Origin: Spirogloea muscicola
Taxonomy: Eukaryota > Streptophyta > Zygnematophyceae > Spirogloeales > Spirogloeaceae
Length of the DNA stretch: 64,000 bases
Reading direction: 5' to 3'
NCBI GenBank assembly: GCA_009602725.1
Contig: WELB01000159.1
Location: 260,393 to 324,392, forward strand
The notes beneath the pieces were generated by a model. It was not told where the DNA came from, did no database searches, and saw only the letters and a list, made by a program, of their open reading frames with translations. This document shows positions 46,019-57,963 of the stretch, piece by piece. Within the stretch, counting starts at the first letter, position 1; every line of letters begins with the position of its first letter. The position numbers were made by a program, and so were the translations under genes.

Positions 46019-48742
46019 TCAACCTGCTTGCCGTAGAGTGCAGGCCACTGTCTGGGCCCATATTCGGAGGTGCTGCTTCATGGCAGCAGGGTGATCGCTA
46101 CGGTCTGGAACGATCCACGGCTCTTCCTTCGGGGGCGAGGAGCTCAACGAGTCCAATGACTGCCTGCGAAACCTCGGCAGGTCCTCGCTCTGCGTGTCTG
46201 AGTATGAAGCATCTCCCTCGCTCTGCACAGGACGATATTGCACAGGGTAACCCGTTCTCAGTCTTCAATGGTGCCAACCGGTGTCGCAAGTCACCAACGC
46301 AGGCCAGCGGGACGTACCGCATGACTATAAACAGTTGTTACTTCATGAGAAGCTAAGGTCGTGCAAAACCCACCTTGGCAGGGCTCATAGGGGGGCTATC
46401 AGCGCTTTGCAGCCTTCCTGGAAGCGTTTGCTGGCGCAAGATTCGCTGCTGCACCGTCTCCACAGCTTGGTACAGCCTCAATGCAGGTAGAGTGCAGGCC
46501 ATCCTTGGACTGATGACGCTCTGATCAAACTGCACCAGTACCACATCACAAGCATGGTCATGGACTGACAGTGTCCGGACAAGGACTGTGACTGACTTAG
46601 ACCTAGGCTGGTGGAAAACTCACATTACCACCTTACCAACTGACGTGTAGAATTCGAGTGGAATTGAACCTGTCACCTGTAGCACAAAACCATATGGTAA
46701 GGAGCTGTTTGTTAGCTCACGCCTAGGACAGTGAGCAGCAACAGCCTAAGCGGAAGTGTCATACACAGTGCCTGCAAGTTCCTCTTGCATGAGCCTTGCA
46801 CAGGATTCTGATCTTCGCCGCCAGCATTCACCTGCAGCAATCATCTGAAGTGCGACGATCTTGTGACTGTTAAGTGCCTAAAGTGACAAAAATGTTCCTA
46901 ATGCCCAAGGCCATAGACGTGTGGACAGGGGTTGAGATTATCATTCCGTGTGGATGTCGTATGGCTTCAAACGTACCTTGAAACCAAGATCGAAGAACCC
47001 GCGCAACTCTTCAATGTCAGCGTCAGTGAGACTCTTGGCTTTCTCAGGATATGCACTTTCCTGCTGCTTTTGAGTGCTTCTACCCATGCAAACATCGGCA
47101 GACATACTGCAATAACACCAGCAATGTCATGCAAGCATCAGCAATCTAGACACAGGTCTGCTAGGCTAGAGAGAGGTAGAATGGATAGCTAAGCATGCTG
47201 CCAATCATGAGTAGAACAATGTGGGGAAAGGAACACAGAGCTCAGAGATTATATAAGGCATTTAAAATAGTGAAATAGTATGTGAAGACCAGCAGTACAT
47301 GCATAGCAATACAGGATGCCATGTAATCATTGAAAATGACCGTCAGAACATGGCAAGCAGACAAGACATCATGAGAAGCTACATAGAAAGTATGACAATG
47401 ACAATCATTGGAGCGGTAGCATCGGACTACGGCAGCAGCTGTGACAATTACCGACCTAACTTCAACCATTACGAGAATGTCAAAGAGGCATGACCCATAT
47501 TTCCAGGTAGATAGGCAGCTGGAAGAAGGTACATTCCCCCTAAATGAAGGACCTGAAGGTAATGAAAACCAGATATGACGATTGCATGCAATCAAGATAA
47601 TGTTATCACCTTCGTGTTCGGCGAGCCCTGAGAGCTGGTCTGACATGCCGTCGGGAGTCAGAGCCTTGCATCGTGGCCCATCGAACATCCTCTAGGCTCC
47701 TTGACAACCTTGGCTTTCTGCCAAATCGCTCCTTTCTTTGCCGTGGCAGAGTTGGGCCGTTACCATCTGGCGCTCTTTGCTCGTCTCTTGAAGCTTCGCT
47801 TTCCTCGTACTTGTTCTCCTGGTTCTCTGCATGTCACACAAGCCAAGCCAGACCACATAAGATAATATTGAGAAAGGCAGCGACATCGAAGAACAAATTT
47901 TCAGACCAGATGTCTTCTTGCAGTCAAATGATTACTAATGCAGACTATGACAGACCAGTGTGTCTAGGCAGCAATGATGTCGATCCATGTGGATGAAACT
48001 CGCTGGTCAGCAATCACAACATGATATCTGACCTCTTACACCACATAATCATGACAATCATCACTTCTGAGGAAGACTGCTCTAAATTGATGGGGACGAA
48101 GACACACGCAGGCAAACATGAAGCTCCGGCCAAATATGAAGCTCCGGCCAAGATGTAGCTTATTGCACATGCTACTGCATCTGCATACAACAACTTCCAA
48201 AGTACTACGACATCAACTTATTGCACTACAGCATGTGATTCTAAAGTAACGGGCTGACAGCCAACCTTGTATGGGGGAGAGGACATCGCTGCTCGACTTT
48301 GGCCAGGCAACATTGCTGGTGAACCATCCCTCCTCGAGAAGGGTGAGCAGGGTGGGCGATGGCGTCTTCTTTGAGGAGGCCAGAAGCTCCACTTGCATCC
48401 TGGGCTCTTCCTTCTCTTCGGAGACTGGCGCTGATATGTCGGGTCCCAGAGCTTTACCAATCTGGTGCTCAATTGATGCACCTTGCTGGTCCTTCAAGGT
48501 CGCTTCCTCGGGACTGTATTCAGTACTAATTTCATCTTGTACCAACACAGGGAGATTTATGCTCTTTACTCCCGACGCTTCGAGCGATAGCTCATCACTG
48601 TCGTCACGAAGGCTGTACGTGGCACAGAACATCAGAGAGCATGTCAGAAAGACCTCAAGCATGAGCGACAGCGACCGCAGGGCTGCCTGACAAGCATGCG
48701 CACGAAGGCCTGCGCCGCACACCTGCTGCTGGTGGCGGACAT
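46019..48742 (-). CDS. DUF1685 family plant protein
   Basis: Supported exons: 48742-48723 (start MSATSS; an in-frame ATG at 48793 is possible), 48612-48266, 47826-47610, 47539-47473, 47060-46977, and a last exon ending at 46019. The early exons encode a disordered acidic/serine-rich region. The DUF1685 signature appears as KSLTDADIEELRGFFDLGFK and, at the end, KQHLRIWAQTVACTLRQ, matching the family's closing helix. The function of DUF1685 is unknown. The join between 46977 and about 46250 is unresolved: the block DLRHRLAPLKTENG, which fits the family's conserved middle, is one frame off from the following YPVQYRPVQSEGD, with the shift at a GGG run near 46250. That could be a base-count error or a missed splice. 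Confidence 0.75.
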
Positions 48743-48908
48743 GCCCGGGCACGGGACCCTGGGCGCGGGAGGAGCGCGGCCGTGGAAGCACATGGAGGGC
48801 GAGACCCAAACGAACGGAGGCTGGCGACGCAGGGTCAGAGCCCCGGCGGCGGCGGCGGCAGCGGCGACGCCGGCCACGCGCGTGGCGCGAGCATCGTGCG
48901 CTGCGAGC

Positions 48909-48939
<31 letters not shown>

Positions 48940-49235
48940 TCGTCTGAGTCGTCGGGCGAGAGAGGAGGCCTGGTGTGGCTGTGGGGGGGGGAGGGCCGGG
49001 CGGGCGGGCCAGCGGGAGTGGAGCGGGCAAAGGGGGGGGGGGGGGATCCACTGCCTTGTCCTGTGTCCTGTCTTGAACTGTGTATTGGCTTGAATTGGCC
49101 TCCCTTTTCATTTCATGCGCCCCGCGCGCCTTTCTCTTGTCCGGGAACAGCACGTTCACCGATGGGGCCGCAGCCGCACCGCGACGGGCGGCGTCGTGGA
49201 AAGTGAGGTCGTCCTCGCTTGCTTATGCCTACTTC
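48743..49235. promoter_or_regulatory. 5' region of the DUF1685 gene, CGG-rich, with a poly-G run
   Basis: A GGC/CGG trinucleotide island lies at about 48845-48945, next to the start of the DUF1685 gene, and a run of 14 G at 49032-49045. An alanine-rich open frame through it on the minus strand is a product of the repeat. Confidence 0.45.
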
Positions 49236-50135
49236 GGGCGCTTTTCGGCCCCCTTGAACCTTCTTGTCATTCCTTTTCCGGCTGGCTTTTCCAGAGCCAT
49301 TGGCTTTTCCGCAGCCGTAAGCTGGAAGAGCCTTTTCTTTCCAGGGGACCCACTTTTAGGAGCCTAGCTTCTCTGACCTTAGGCTGCTTAGCAGGGGTTA
49401 CTGAGTAATACGTAGCGGCTTGGAGTCTTGTTGTGCTTGTTATTCTTAGCGCTTCCCCTGGCCCCCTTGTCGTACTTTGTTCATTCTTTTTGGGGCTGGC
49501 TTTTCCAGCCCCTATCCTCAATGGGCGGCCCCTTCTTTCTTTCACAGCCCCCGCCCCATTTGGAAGAGCTTACTTTCTCCCAACTGGCGGGGGGCTCCGG
49601 CGGCAGAAGCACGCAACAGCCATCATCCGCCGGACCGAGCTCTGACCGCGCCCCCAACCGATCCGGGAGCCGCTCGACCTGCCATCGACCTTGCCATTCC
49701 ACACCGGCGCCGGCGCCGGCGCCGGCGGCGGGCGGGGTGGGACCCACCGGCCGCTTCGCCGACGACGGCGGAGCCCGTTATTGACGGCTGCTCGGCTCCT
49801 GCTTCACGCTTTTGGAAACTACTTGATTCCGGGTGTGTTTCCTGGCCCCTTCGAACTTTGTTCATTCGTTTTTATGAGCTGGCCTCTCCCAACCCATAAC
49901 TATCCTTTTTCTCTTTTCGGCACCGTTTTGTGGCCTTTGGATATTGTCCATTCTTTACTGGGCTGGCTTTGCTGGCCCCTCTTTTTCATTGGGCGAGCAA
50001 TTTCTTTCGTTCTCCCAAGCAACCGCCGTCTCCTGGTAGCGTTTTTCTCCCTTTGGAAGGGCTTTCTTTGGGCTGGCCTCCAACACAGTTTTTTCATTTG
50101 GAGGATGCCACTTTCATTCTTCCAACAGCCAATGC
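49236..50135 (+). repeat. array of about five to six hairpin-tail repeat copies
   Basis: Tail-like units follow one another on the plus strand: about 49236-49345 (GGCTGGCTTTTCCAGAGCC), 49455-49585 (GGGGCTGGCTTTTCCAGCCC with perfect arms, then a second unit), and 49835-50135 (ATGAGCTGGCCTCTCCCAAC, GGGCTGGCTTTGCTGGCCCC, GGGCTGGCCTCCAACAC). They are diverged and partly truncated. The 246-codon open frame across them is not a gene. Confidence 0.7.
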
Positions 50136-50581
50136 TTTCCAGCCTCCACCCGGTCCCGTCATCGAACAGCGTCCACACCTCAGTCCTGCCCAAGTGCGCA
50201 CCTCCCAGCCCACCAGCTGCGCAGTCTCCTGCAGATTCTTCCGATTCGCTGCTTATCCGTCTGACGAGCCGGCCGAACAACATGCACGACATGTGGGCTA
50301 CAGAGATAAAGCCGCCCACTCCGTCTGCTCAAACACCGTGGCCCGCTTCCACGCGGCACGCAACTCGCTTCACTGCGGCCTCTGATGTCCTCTATGCGTT
50401 GCAGCTTACCCTTCTCTCACATCCGCGATAACCATCTGCTGCTTGTGCCTGGCGCCTCCATGTAGCTGCCACTGATACGCCCCGCCTCTTGCACCAAGTT
50501 GTTGCGAGCATGCTACCAGCAGATGATCCATGAATGCTTGAGTTGGAAAGCGGCAAGCACTAGGTGCCAAAGCTTTCACAC

Positions 50582-50770
50582 TTACCTAAAGCACCTCACG
50601 ACTAGAGAAGTATATAAATCTCCGATGGACGTAAGAGGCATTGTCATGGTGAATACGTTAGCTTGATTTCAGCTTTACCTAAAGCACCTCACGACTAGAG
50701 AAGTATATGAATCTCCGATGCACGTAAGAGGCATTGTCTTGGTGAATACATCGCTTGATTTCAGCTTGAG
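50582..50770. repeat. two-copy tandem duplication of about 93 bp
   Basis: The block from TACCTAAAGCACCTCACGAC to CTTGATTTCAGCTT occurs at about 50584-50676 and again at about 50677-50768 with only a few substitutions. The second copy overlaps the last codons and stop (50761-50763) of the CinA-like gene, so the first copy lies in that gene's 3' untranslated region. Confidence 0.85.
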
Positions 50771-53700
50771 ACCTTGCTACGAATTTCTGTCGAGGATATG
50801 TCTACACGAAATTCATCTTCCGGGATGGCCTTGAAGAGATCCGCAACTTCGTGTGGTACATCAATATCAGAGAGCACCTGCAGCCCCTCGTGACAAAAGT
50901 TAGGAAGTCAGATAGCAAGCCCCAAGGCAGCAGGGCCTGATGTGCAACCTATCTGAGGCTTACTGCACTGACAAGATGTCAAATTGGAGATGACGATACA
51001 TCAAGTGGTTAAGAAGCTTCTCACCATGAAGTTGCCATCTACTAGGCGGCCAGCAACAAGAAAGTCACACCCTTGGCATTTTATGTCTGCGAGGGTGTCC
51101 AGCATCTTCTGGAAGCTACTATCATAGTACTTGGGCTGCAACCATGCACAGGCTAGCTCACAAATCAGAACAGAAAGAGCGACAGGGAGCAGGATGACTT
51201 GAAGAGCTTTGATATTGCTTTGACGTTGCTGGCTCAATCAAAGCAAAGATCTGTGTCATTTCGAAGTTTGTACAAAGGGTCGTCATAATGGTCATTCTGC
51301 TTGCCAACCACCACAAAAGCCACGTACATTGACTAGTCGAAGAGCAGTGTCACTTCCAATCACAAATGTACTTTCCGGCAACAGCTCTGCTTTCTTGAAA
51401 AAAAGCGGCTGGTTTGTAATGACCACCAAAAGACCTACATAACCACACATACAGAGCACGGGGCTCAGAATTGACAGTAGTGCTAGACACTGACCACCTC
51501 ATGACCACTATCTGCAGCTGTTGGTAATATTGCCCACTGTAAGCAAAGACAGACCAAGCAAGCTGCATCCCATTCTTAACTACAGTTGTGCTAACCTGTC
51601 ACTAGTGTCTGCAAAGTCTTGTCGTGCAAGTGTATTTAGGACAGCCTTTCATGCACCAACTTGCAGATTTCACATCTTCCCTATGTTCTGGGATCTTAAC
51701 GTGCTAGACAAGTCCCGTTTCGAGTGCACTTACCTCTACGCTCGAATTGTAACAACCTTTGCTTGATGACAGGCAGACTCAGAGGCGGTTTATCAGCATT
51801 CATAGCTGATATTTCAAAGCATGGGAAGGCATCCACCTGGGTTCTGCAATGAATTGCAAAGGAATGCAATGATGTAGAAGCCCAGCACGAATACACGTGT
51901 CACTTCCTATCCAGCCTACAAAAGGTCAGATTGCAAATCTGACCACCAAACAATGCCAAGAGAGAGTCTGAGGGTGTACTTGCAAGCTGCATCCAAGAGC
52001 TTGAGATGTCCATCATGTAGGGGATTGAAGGATCCAGATAACACGATCCGTCTTCCATCTGTTCTCGAATCTACTGGCCAGGTGCCTGTTGACGTTGATC
52101 AAGAAGAGCAAACTTGCCTCATGAGCAACTGGCCAGAGGAGCTTGTCCTTTCCTCCTGCCAACCTAGCTACCAAGCTGTTCATGTTGTAACAGGTATTTG
52201 CAGTAAGATATGCAGCTTGTGTAACACATGATGACGAGTTTGTGGAGCACATCAAAGGGGTGCTCTGCTCAAGTGAACTTGCAACAACCTGGTGAGCTGA
52301 CCATGGGTATTTCCCCCTCAAGGAGCTGCGTGAGCTGCTCCTCTGCAGAGTACACTGTGTGTTTCTTCTGTATCTCCTCCTCACCTTCCTTGAGCTGGAT
52401 TGGTATTCTTTGATTGACTTTGCAGGCATCAGATAAAGCCTGTCAGCTTGACCGTCCAGAGTCAGTCCTCATCTTAGTTGCTGGCTTGACAAGAAGAGGA
52501 AAATATGAGTTGTCACCAACAGATGTTCCTTTGAGGGGAGTGCCCCTACATACGTAGAGAACATTGTAGTGCAGGTCTGTGCAGATGGATCTCATCGTGC
52601 CCGTCAATATCACCAACAGTACTGATGATGGGTAAAGGCTGCTTGCTCATTGGCAGTAACATCGTAGCTAATACAGATAAAGGTTGGTGTAAGCTCATTA
52701 CAAGCACATTGGTCTGTCTGCCTCTGCAGAGGGTCTATCAGAAAGTATGTAGGGCATCAACGAACCTGGAGGACCAGCAGACTGCTGATACCATCCTCCT
52801 CTGATCTGCTTCTTTCCCCCTGATACAAGGCTGCTACCATGGTTGCTGCAAGGAGATGCTAGAGAAGCTATCCGCCTGGTGATGCATCTTGACCATACAC
52901 CTCACAATGGTTGTTTGCACGTGTACAGCGATGCCAGTACGTCGTTTGATTGATCTCAATAAGAAGCCATTCAAAAAGAGGCGGGACTGCCAACCTTGGT
53001 CAAGGTCAGCCCATACTCCCACTTTTCTGCCTGAGTACGTACTGCCACAAAGCATCTTCGATGCTAGCAGAACAACACAACCTTCAGCTTAATTAGCGCC
53101 GTACTTTGGAGGTGTTTGTGCCGCTTTGAAGTGCAATGTGAGGAGTATCTATCACAGCTAATGCACAGGAATTACTGGCCCATTGACATGAAAAGGCTGC
53201 ACCTGTGAGGTCCTTTTTTGGGAGGGACAGAGGCAAGTGCGCAAGTGCAGCCAATGCCGGCTACGCTGTATCCTGAAAAACAGTATGTGACATATCAACA
53301 GCATGGTTGTGGCCGTATCCAAAAATAGTCCACGAAGCAGCTACCTGGTGGCTTGCTTTGGTCTCCGAGAGCTGAAACGTTTTGTTCCCATCTGTCGCCA
53401 CTAGCTGAACATCTTTTTAGGACTTGTGTGATAATAAGTGTGCCAGGAGTTTGCGTATGAAACTGTTACAAGGTACATGCTCATGTCAGATGATGTGTAC
53501 CGGGTGTAGCGAGCTTCAGAGCACGATTGTATGCTGCTACTGCAATGTCATGTGCAGTAGCTTCACTTGTGAATTGCTGAGGTACCTGCACGGTAATCTG
53601 TCGATGTAAGCTTGGGCACTGAGCTTCACAATCTGTCAGGCCAGCTTTTGGCCTGACTATCTCAGCAGCTCAGCAGCACCATCAACAGTAGGTGTTGTCG

Positions 53701-54265
53701 TTGTTACATGGTCAACTTTCCATTTGAAAGCAGCTATGACTAGCTAGTGACATCTGCAAGGACTGGGTATGATCTACTGAAGCCCTTGGTGGAACAATGT
53801 CCAGTGAAGTAGGAGTTAGATGCTTCCTCTCAGCTGCACACGCATGTGCAGAGTCACATGTGGCACTGCCTTTTGACTATACTGAGTACTTCCATGTGTT
53901 TGAAGACCACTGACCACCCTAAGACTAGATACGCAGAGGAATCAATCAGCATGTCACCTTGCCAAGGACATTGACCATTGACCGCCGAGAGTATGGTATT
54001 GTGGCCTCGAGAAGCGTATTTGAGGCGCCTGGGACAGATAGAAGCCAACTCAACGCCTGTCACCAGCTGAGAAACATCGTTTTAGAACGACGAGTTTGTA
54101 TATGAGCAACAACAAGTTGCAGCAATGTATGTGAGTCAGTATCTCAGCTGGCAAATCAGCATGGTCAAGACAGCGAACCTGGGAAGCGCCGCCTGACAGG
54201 CAGATGACAGCTCGCGTTGGCGCTGCATGAATGGCCTCCACGGCCGCCCGCACGGCCACGTCCAT
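50761..54265 (-). CDS. CinA-like / cytidylyltransferase-like protein (plant nucleotidylyltransferase superfamily)
   Basis: Resolved exons, minus strand: 54265-54179, 54056-53958, 53272-53203, about 52990-52890, 52819-52766, 52439-52289, 52085-51952, 51836-51734, 51434-51328, 51135-51025 and 50877-50761. The N-terminal half is CinA-like (AVICLSGGASQALSWLLSVP, then GIGCTCALASVPPKKGPHR). The C-terminal half has the nucleotidyltransferase HxGH motif in LSGSFNPLHDGHLKLLDAA, then NADKPPLS, FVIGSDTALRLVNPKYY, CDFLVAGR and FRVDISSTEIRSK, the (I)SSTEIR ending of NMN-adenylyltransferase-like folds. This matches the plant protein of the At2g01220 type; its substrate is not established to my knowledge. 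One or more exons between 53958 and 53272, and the exact ends near 52900, were not resolved. Confidence 0.82.
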
Positions 54266-54892
54266 ATGAACAAGCGCTGACAGGCACTTGGACCTACCAC
54301 TTGTTGCTGACCTGCAGGGAGGACCTTGTTGTTCTTCGATGGTACTCAGTTACACCAGCTGTAGCCGACCTCCTGCTGATCTTTCATTCCCGCCTGCGTG
54401 CGTCGCGGCAGCAGGAGCGGGAGAGAGGTGCAACGCGCGCTCTGTCGGACGACGCGCGGCAACGACTGGGGCTGCTTGCTGTGGCTCATCCTGCGAGGGG
54501 GAAGCGGTTGCTATTACTGGCGACTGTAAAAGGCTTGCCAGGTGCGTGCCAAGAGAGAGCGAGCTCTAGCGAAGGGGGTGGCAATGAAGGGCCAGCCCAG
54601 AAGACACTTGAATAATCAAGGTCTTGACCACCTCTCAGATGACAGGATCAAGTAAGTGTTGAAGCCGCAACACGAGAGGACATACCAAAGCAAAGCTAGT
54701 TGCTGCAATATTAGCCGATCAGTAATGTCCCTTTGTCTACTGAATGCGAGTGGAATAGACTTGCAGCAGGGAAGGAACTGCTTGTCACAAATGGAAAAAT
54801 TGGTTGGATGAGTGTAAACCCAGCCCAGCTCTGATGTGCACGTGCTGACCAGAGGTTATTGAGCGCCCACTCGCAGGAGTCTTAATGAGCAG
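54266..54892. promoter_or_regulatory. upstream region of the CinA-like gene
   Basis: No repeat copy and no recognised exon. Plus-strand open frames at 54.2-54.6 kb match nothing I know. The promoter of the CinA-like gene should be here. Confidence 0.35.
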
Positions 54893-55725
54893 TTTCGTGC
54901 TTTTTACGTCCTGCCGGCCTTTAGACCTTGTGCATTCCTTTTAGCAGGCATCTCACAGCTTAGCAGCAGGTGATGTATACCTGTCGATGTGCTTGCTTAT
55001 GTACTTGGCCACTCAGGCCCTCCATCACTCCACACACACATTTCACTTACAGCAATTCTCTTACATTGGAAGAGCTGGTGCTTCGAAACGTGGCGGATGT
55101 CCAGGGAAGAAGAGCTCTTTCAAAGGGGGCGAGGACTGGGGAAAGCCAGCCCACAACACAATGAACAAGGTCCAAAGGAGCTGGGGGCAAAATGTTCACC
55201 AGCATGGGTGCCTGCTCAGTAACCCTTAGTCAGCATCCGCAAGTCAGGAAACGGCAAGTCGGAGGAGCTAGCAGCAGAATAGAAGAAACAGCTCTTCCAA
55301 CGTAAGCAATGGCTGTGAGAGGCCAGCCTAAAAGAATGAACAAGGTTTCAAATAAGCAAGCGCGGCCAGATCAACTGGTGGCTGGAAGAGGCCAGCCCAA
55401 AGGAATGGACGAGGTCTGAAAGGATCGGAACGTGCGGACAGCACAAACATATTCTCCGCAAGGCGTAGGGGGTGGCCTCATGCACAAGATGGCAATACCC
55501 TCAGCAGCATGTGCTGCTACAAATAGCTACTGGTCACCCCTAGTCAACATCCGCAAGTTGATATTCGTTAGCGGCAGGGCAATAGCAGCTGATTTGAAGG
55601 GGCCGAGGCTGTAAAGGGCCAGCACACCAAAGAATGAGAAGGGACGTACGAGGAAGTGCAGTAGAGGGCGGTGTCTGTGATTGGCCACTTTCAAGGACAA
55701 GGTCCAAAGTGGCCGGAAATGCGAC
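54893..55725. repeat. cluster of hairpin-tail copies, mostly minus strand
   Basis: Copies lie at about 54893-54965 (+), 55120-55192 (-), 55285-55352 (-), 55380-55430 (-) and 55590-55725 (-). A subfamily B 3'-end fragment (TGTGCTTGCTTATGTACTTG) lies at about 54985-55020 (+). Recognition words are GCCAGCCCA, AATGAACAAGG or AATGGACGAGG, and GGGGCGAGG or GGGGCAAGG variants. All are decayed. Confidence 0.65.
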
Positions 55726-56014
55726 AACACACAGATGTAAGTGGCTGCAACTGGGTGCTCAATAAACCCTGGTCAGCAACCACGAGATACAGTAGCTTGC
55801 AGCCCGAAGAGGGTCACCGTGACGAACTTTAAGAGCAGCAGCCAAAGCGCGGCCTGCCCGCAAGTGCGCTGCAAAAGCTTAAGGATCGCTGGAGCAGGAC
55901 TGCTAGGCGCATACAATAATCAACCGTAGCCAAAAGCCTCCAGCGAATCGCTTTCCCCCCCATCTCTTTCTGTAGCGTCTTCAGGCCCCTTCGTAGCTGC
56001 TTAGCGCTTCTTAG

Positions 56015-56888
56015 GCCCCTCCATCATTTGGCCCCTTCGAACCTTTGTCAATTCTTTTTCGGGCTGGCTTTTCACAGCCCTTGCCCCCGTTGGGAGTGCC
56101 ACTTCTTTTCTTTCTGTAGCGGGTTGCATAATCGTGATTGTTTCTCACGTGCTGGGCGTGCCCCGGCCACCGGCTTCAGTGGCGGTGCTCCGGCTTCCCG
56201 AGTTTGCAGGAAACAGGTCTTCCAGATTGACCGCAGTGGCTGTTGAGGAGAAGTGGCTCTCCCAATGGGGGGCCAGGGCTGTGAGAGGCCAGCCCAAGGG
56301 AATAGACAAGGTCTGAAAGGGCCAGATGGTGCAAAAAGCAAGATACTAATCTCTAATATGTTAGTATGTCCGCCTTGTGAGTGCCTTGTGAGTGCAGGTA
56401 TAGAAGCCTGCCCCTTTACGTGTTGACCCGTGGTTACTGAGCGGGTCAGTCTGCTGTGGGTAATGTACGTCACTAGATGTGCTTGCCTTTGTACTTGGCC
56501 CTTTTGGCCTTCGTTTGTTTAACGGCAAGCGCGGCCAGATTAACTGGTGGCTGGGAGAGGCCAGCCCAAAGGAATGGACAAGGTCTGAGGGAGCCAGAGT
56601 GCTAAGGACTACAGTACACGAAATCTTTCTTTTGAGCAAGAAGAAAGAAGGATCGCACCATCCAGCGTTATTTCTGCCCTGCTTCCTTAGAAGAAGTGGC
56701 TCTCCCCGTGGGGGCAAGGGCTGTGAGAAGCCAGCCCGTAAAGAATTGACTAGGTTCGAAGGGGCCAAACTCCTTAGCCCCCTGCTAGCCTAGGCCTGCG
56801 ATTTATGTAGCCCCCTGTTTGCACTTCCTTCAGCTTTTTGTCAATTTCTTTTGTGGCTGGCTTATCTCAGTCCTTGCCCCCATTGAGA
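56015..56888. repeat. cluster of hairpin-tail copies in both orientations
   Basis: Copies lie at about 56015-56115 (+, full length, very like the POLE intron copy), 56238-56325 (-), 56548-56602 (-), 56686-56772 (-, close to consensus) and 56805-56888 (+). A subfamily B 3' end lies at about 56405-56530 (+). The alternation shows repeated nested insertion. Confidence 0.7.
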
Positions 56889-57400
56889 AGAAATATCGTG
56901 TATTTGAAACAAACGAAGGCCAAATGGCCAAGTACAAAGACAAGCACATCTTAAGACCTACATGAGCTACGGTAGATTGACCCGCTCACTAACCACTGGT
57001 CAAAAAATAAAGTTCGCTAAGCGATGCCTGGATACTAGATGGCAGATACGAAGCCCTTCTGCCACCAACTAGAGCTCGCCCAGCTTTGTGGTGCAAAGCA
57101 TTAGCCTGAGCACGCTGCAAACAGGCCGAAACTCGTCGTCGCAACAACGACAGATAAGCAGCTGGCAAGCCCATCTCAGCCGGGAACACATCTGCATGTC
57201 GTGTGTAGCCTAGATTGGCTATGTTTTGCAGGAGAGTAAGGACCTAAGCAGCCAAAGATGTCGATTGCCGCTGGCAAGAGCTGATCACATCGGGGGTAAT
57301 CGGAGTAGTGCTGCAACTTTCTGCCCACTGCGTGGCCAGCGATGTGTGTCGATGCTGGACCTTTGTAGGCCTCCGTTACCACAATATCGACCAAAGCCCG
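56889..57400 (-). mobile_element. LINE-like 3' fragment (subfamily B)
   Basis: It contains the same 3' untranslated region and C-terminal coding piece as the copy at 24480-24806 (AQANALHHKAGRALVGGRRA, ending near SELYFLTSG). Further upstream it adds a nuclease-domain-like block (MVDIVVTEAYKGPAS). By eye the shared 320 bp is about 90 percent identical between the two copies. It is a broken fossil. Confidence 0.6.
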
Positions 57401-57417
57401 TGGTCCTCCACCAGTTG

Positions 57418-57475
57418 CACGCCCATTGGGAGAGCCACTTTCTTTTGGATTGGCTCGGCTTGGCCTCAGCCTTTC
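57418..57475 (+). repeat. partial hairpin-tail copy
   Basis: It matches CCCATTGGGAGAGCCACTTT and adjoining words of the tail, next to the 5' side of the SHOC1-like gene. It is the right-most copy in the window. Confidence 0.6.
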
Positions 57476-57963
57476 ACTACATGAGCACCCCGCGTCTTAT
57501 CCAGCAAGCGCGGCCAAATTAAGTGGCGTCTTATCGAAGTCACCGCCCTCTACTGGAAGCGTCTTGTCTTGTATCGAAGAAAGAGGCGTCTTATCTCTTC
57601 CGTGAGATTGACCTGCAGGCCACTGGACGAAGCGCAGACCTCGCGCCCTCGCCCGCCGCCGAGCCTGCCCTTGTCAGGCGCAGCTCCGGTGTGTCAAAGC
57701 GCCGCTCACTGCTGGTAGCTGCTGCCGCATGACTGACACAGGCCTGATGTGAATCCAATGTCATCACCGGACCGTCAGGGAGGCTGCAGCTGCAAGTTCT
57801 TCTGATCAGAGGTGCGACCAAGACTTGACCATAGACCTGCTTGGTGCTGCGCGCAAGCGGCTGGACTGCTGCCTGCATGCTGTCGGCGGAAGTTTGCGCA
57901 GGCTCACGACCTTGCCACCTGCCTTAGCTAACGTTTGCTCTACTTCTGCTGCTGGCTTTGCAG

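Noticed and set aside
46630-46720. A minus-strand tRNA, suggested by GGTTCAATTCC
   Set aside because: The flanking bases do not form T or acceptor stems, and no anticodon arm could be placed.
49691-50431. A 246-codon plus-strand open frame
   Set aside because: It runs across five or six repeat-tail copies, its sequence follows the repeats' composition, and it shows no family resemblance or splice context.
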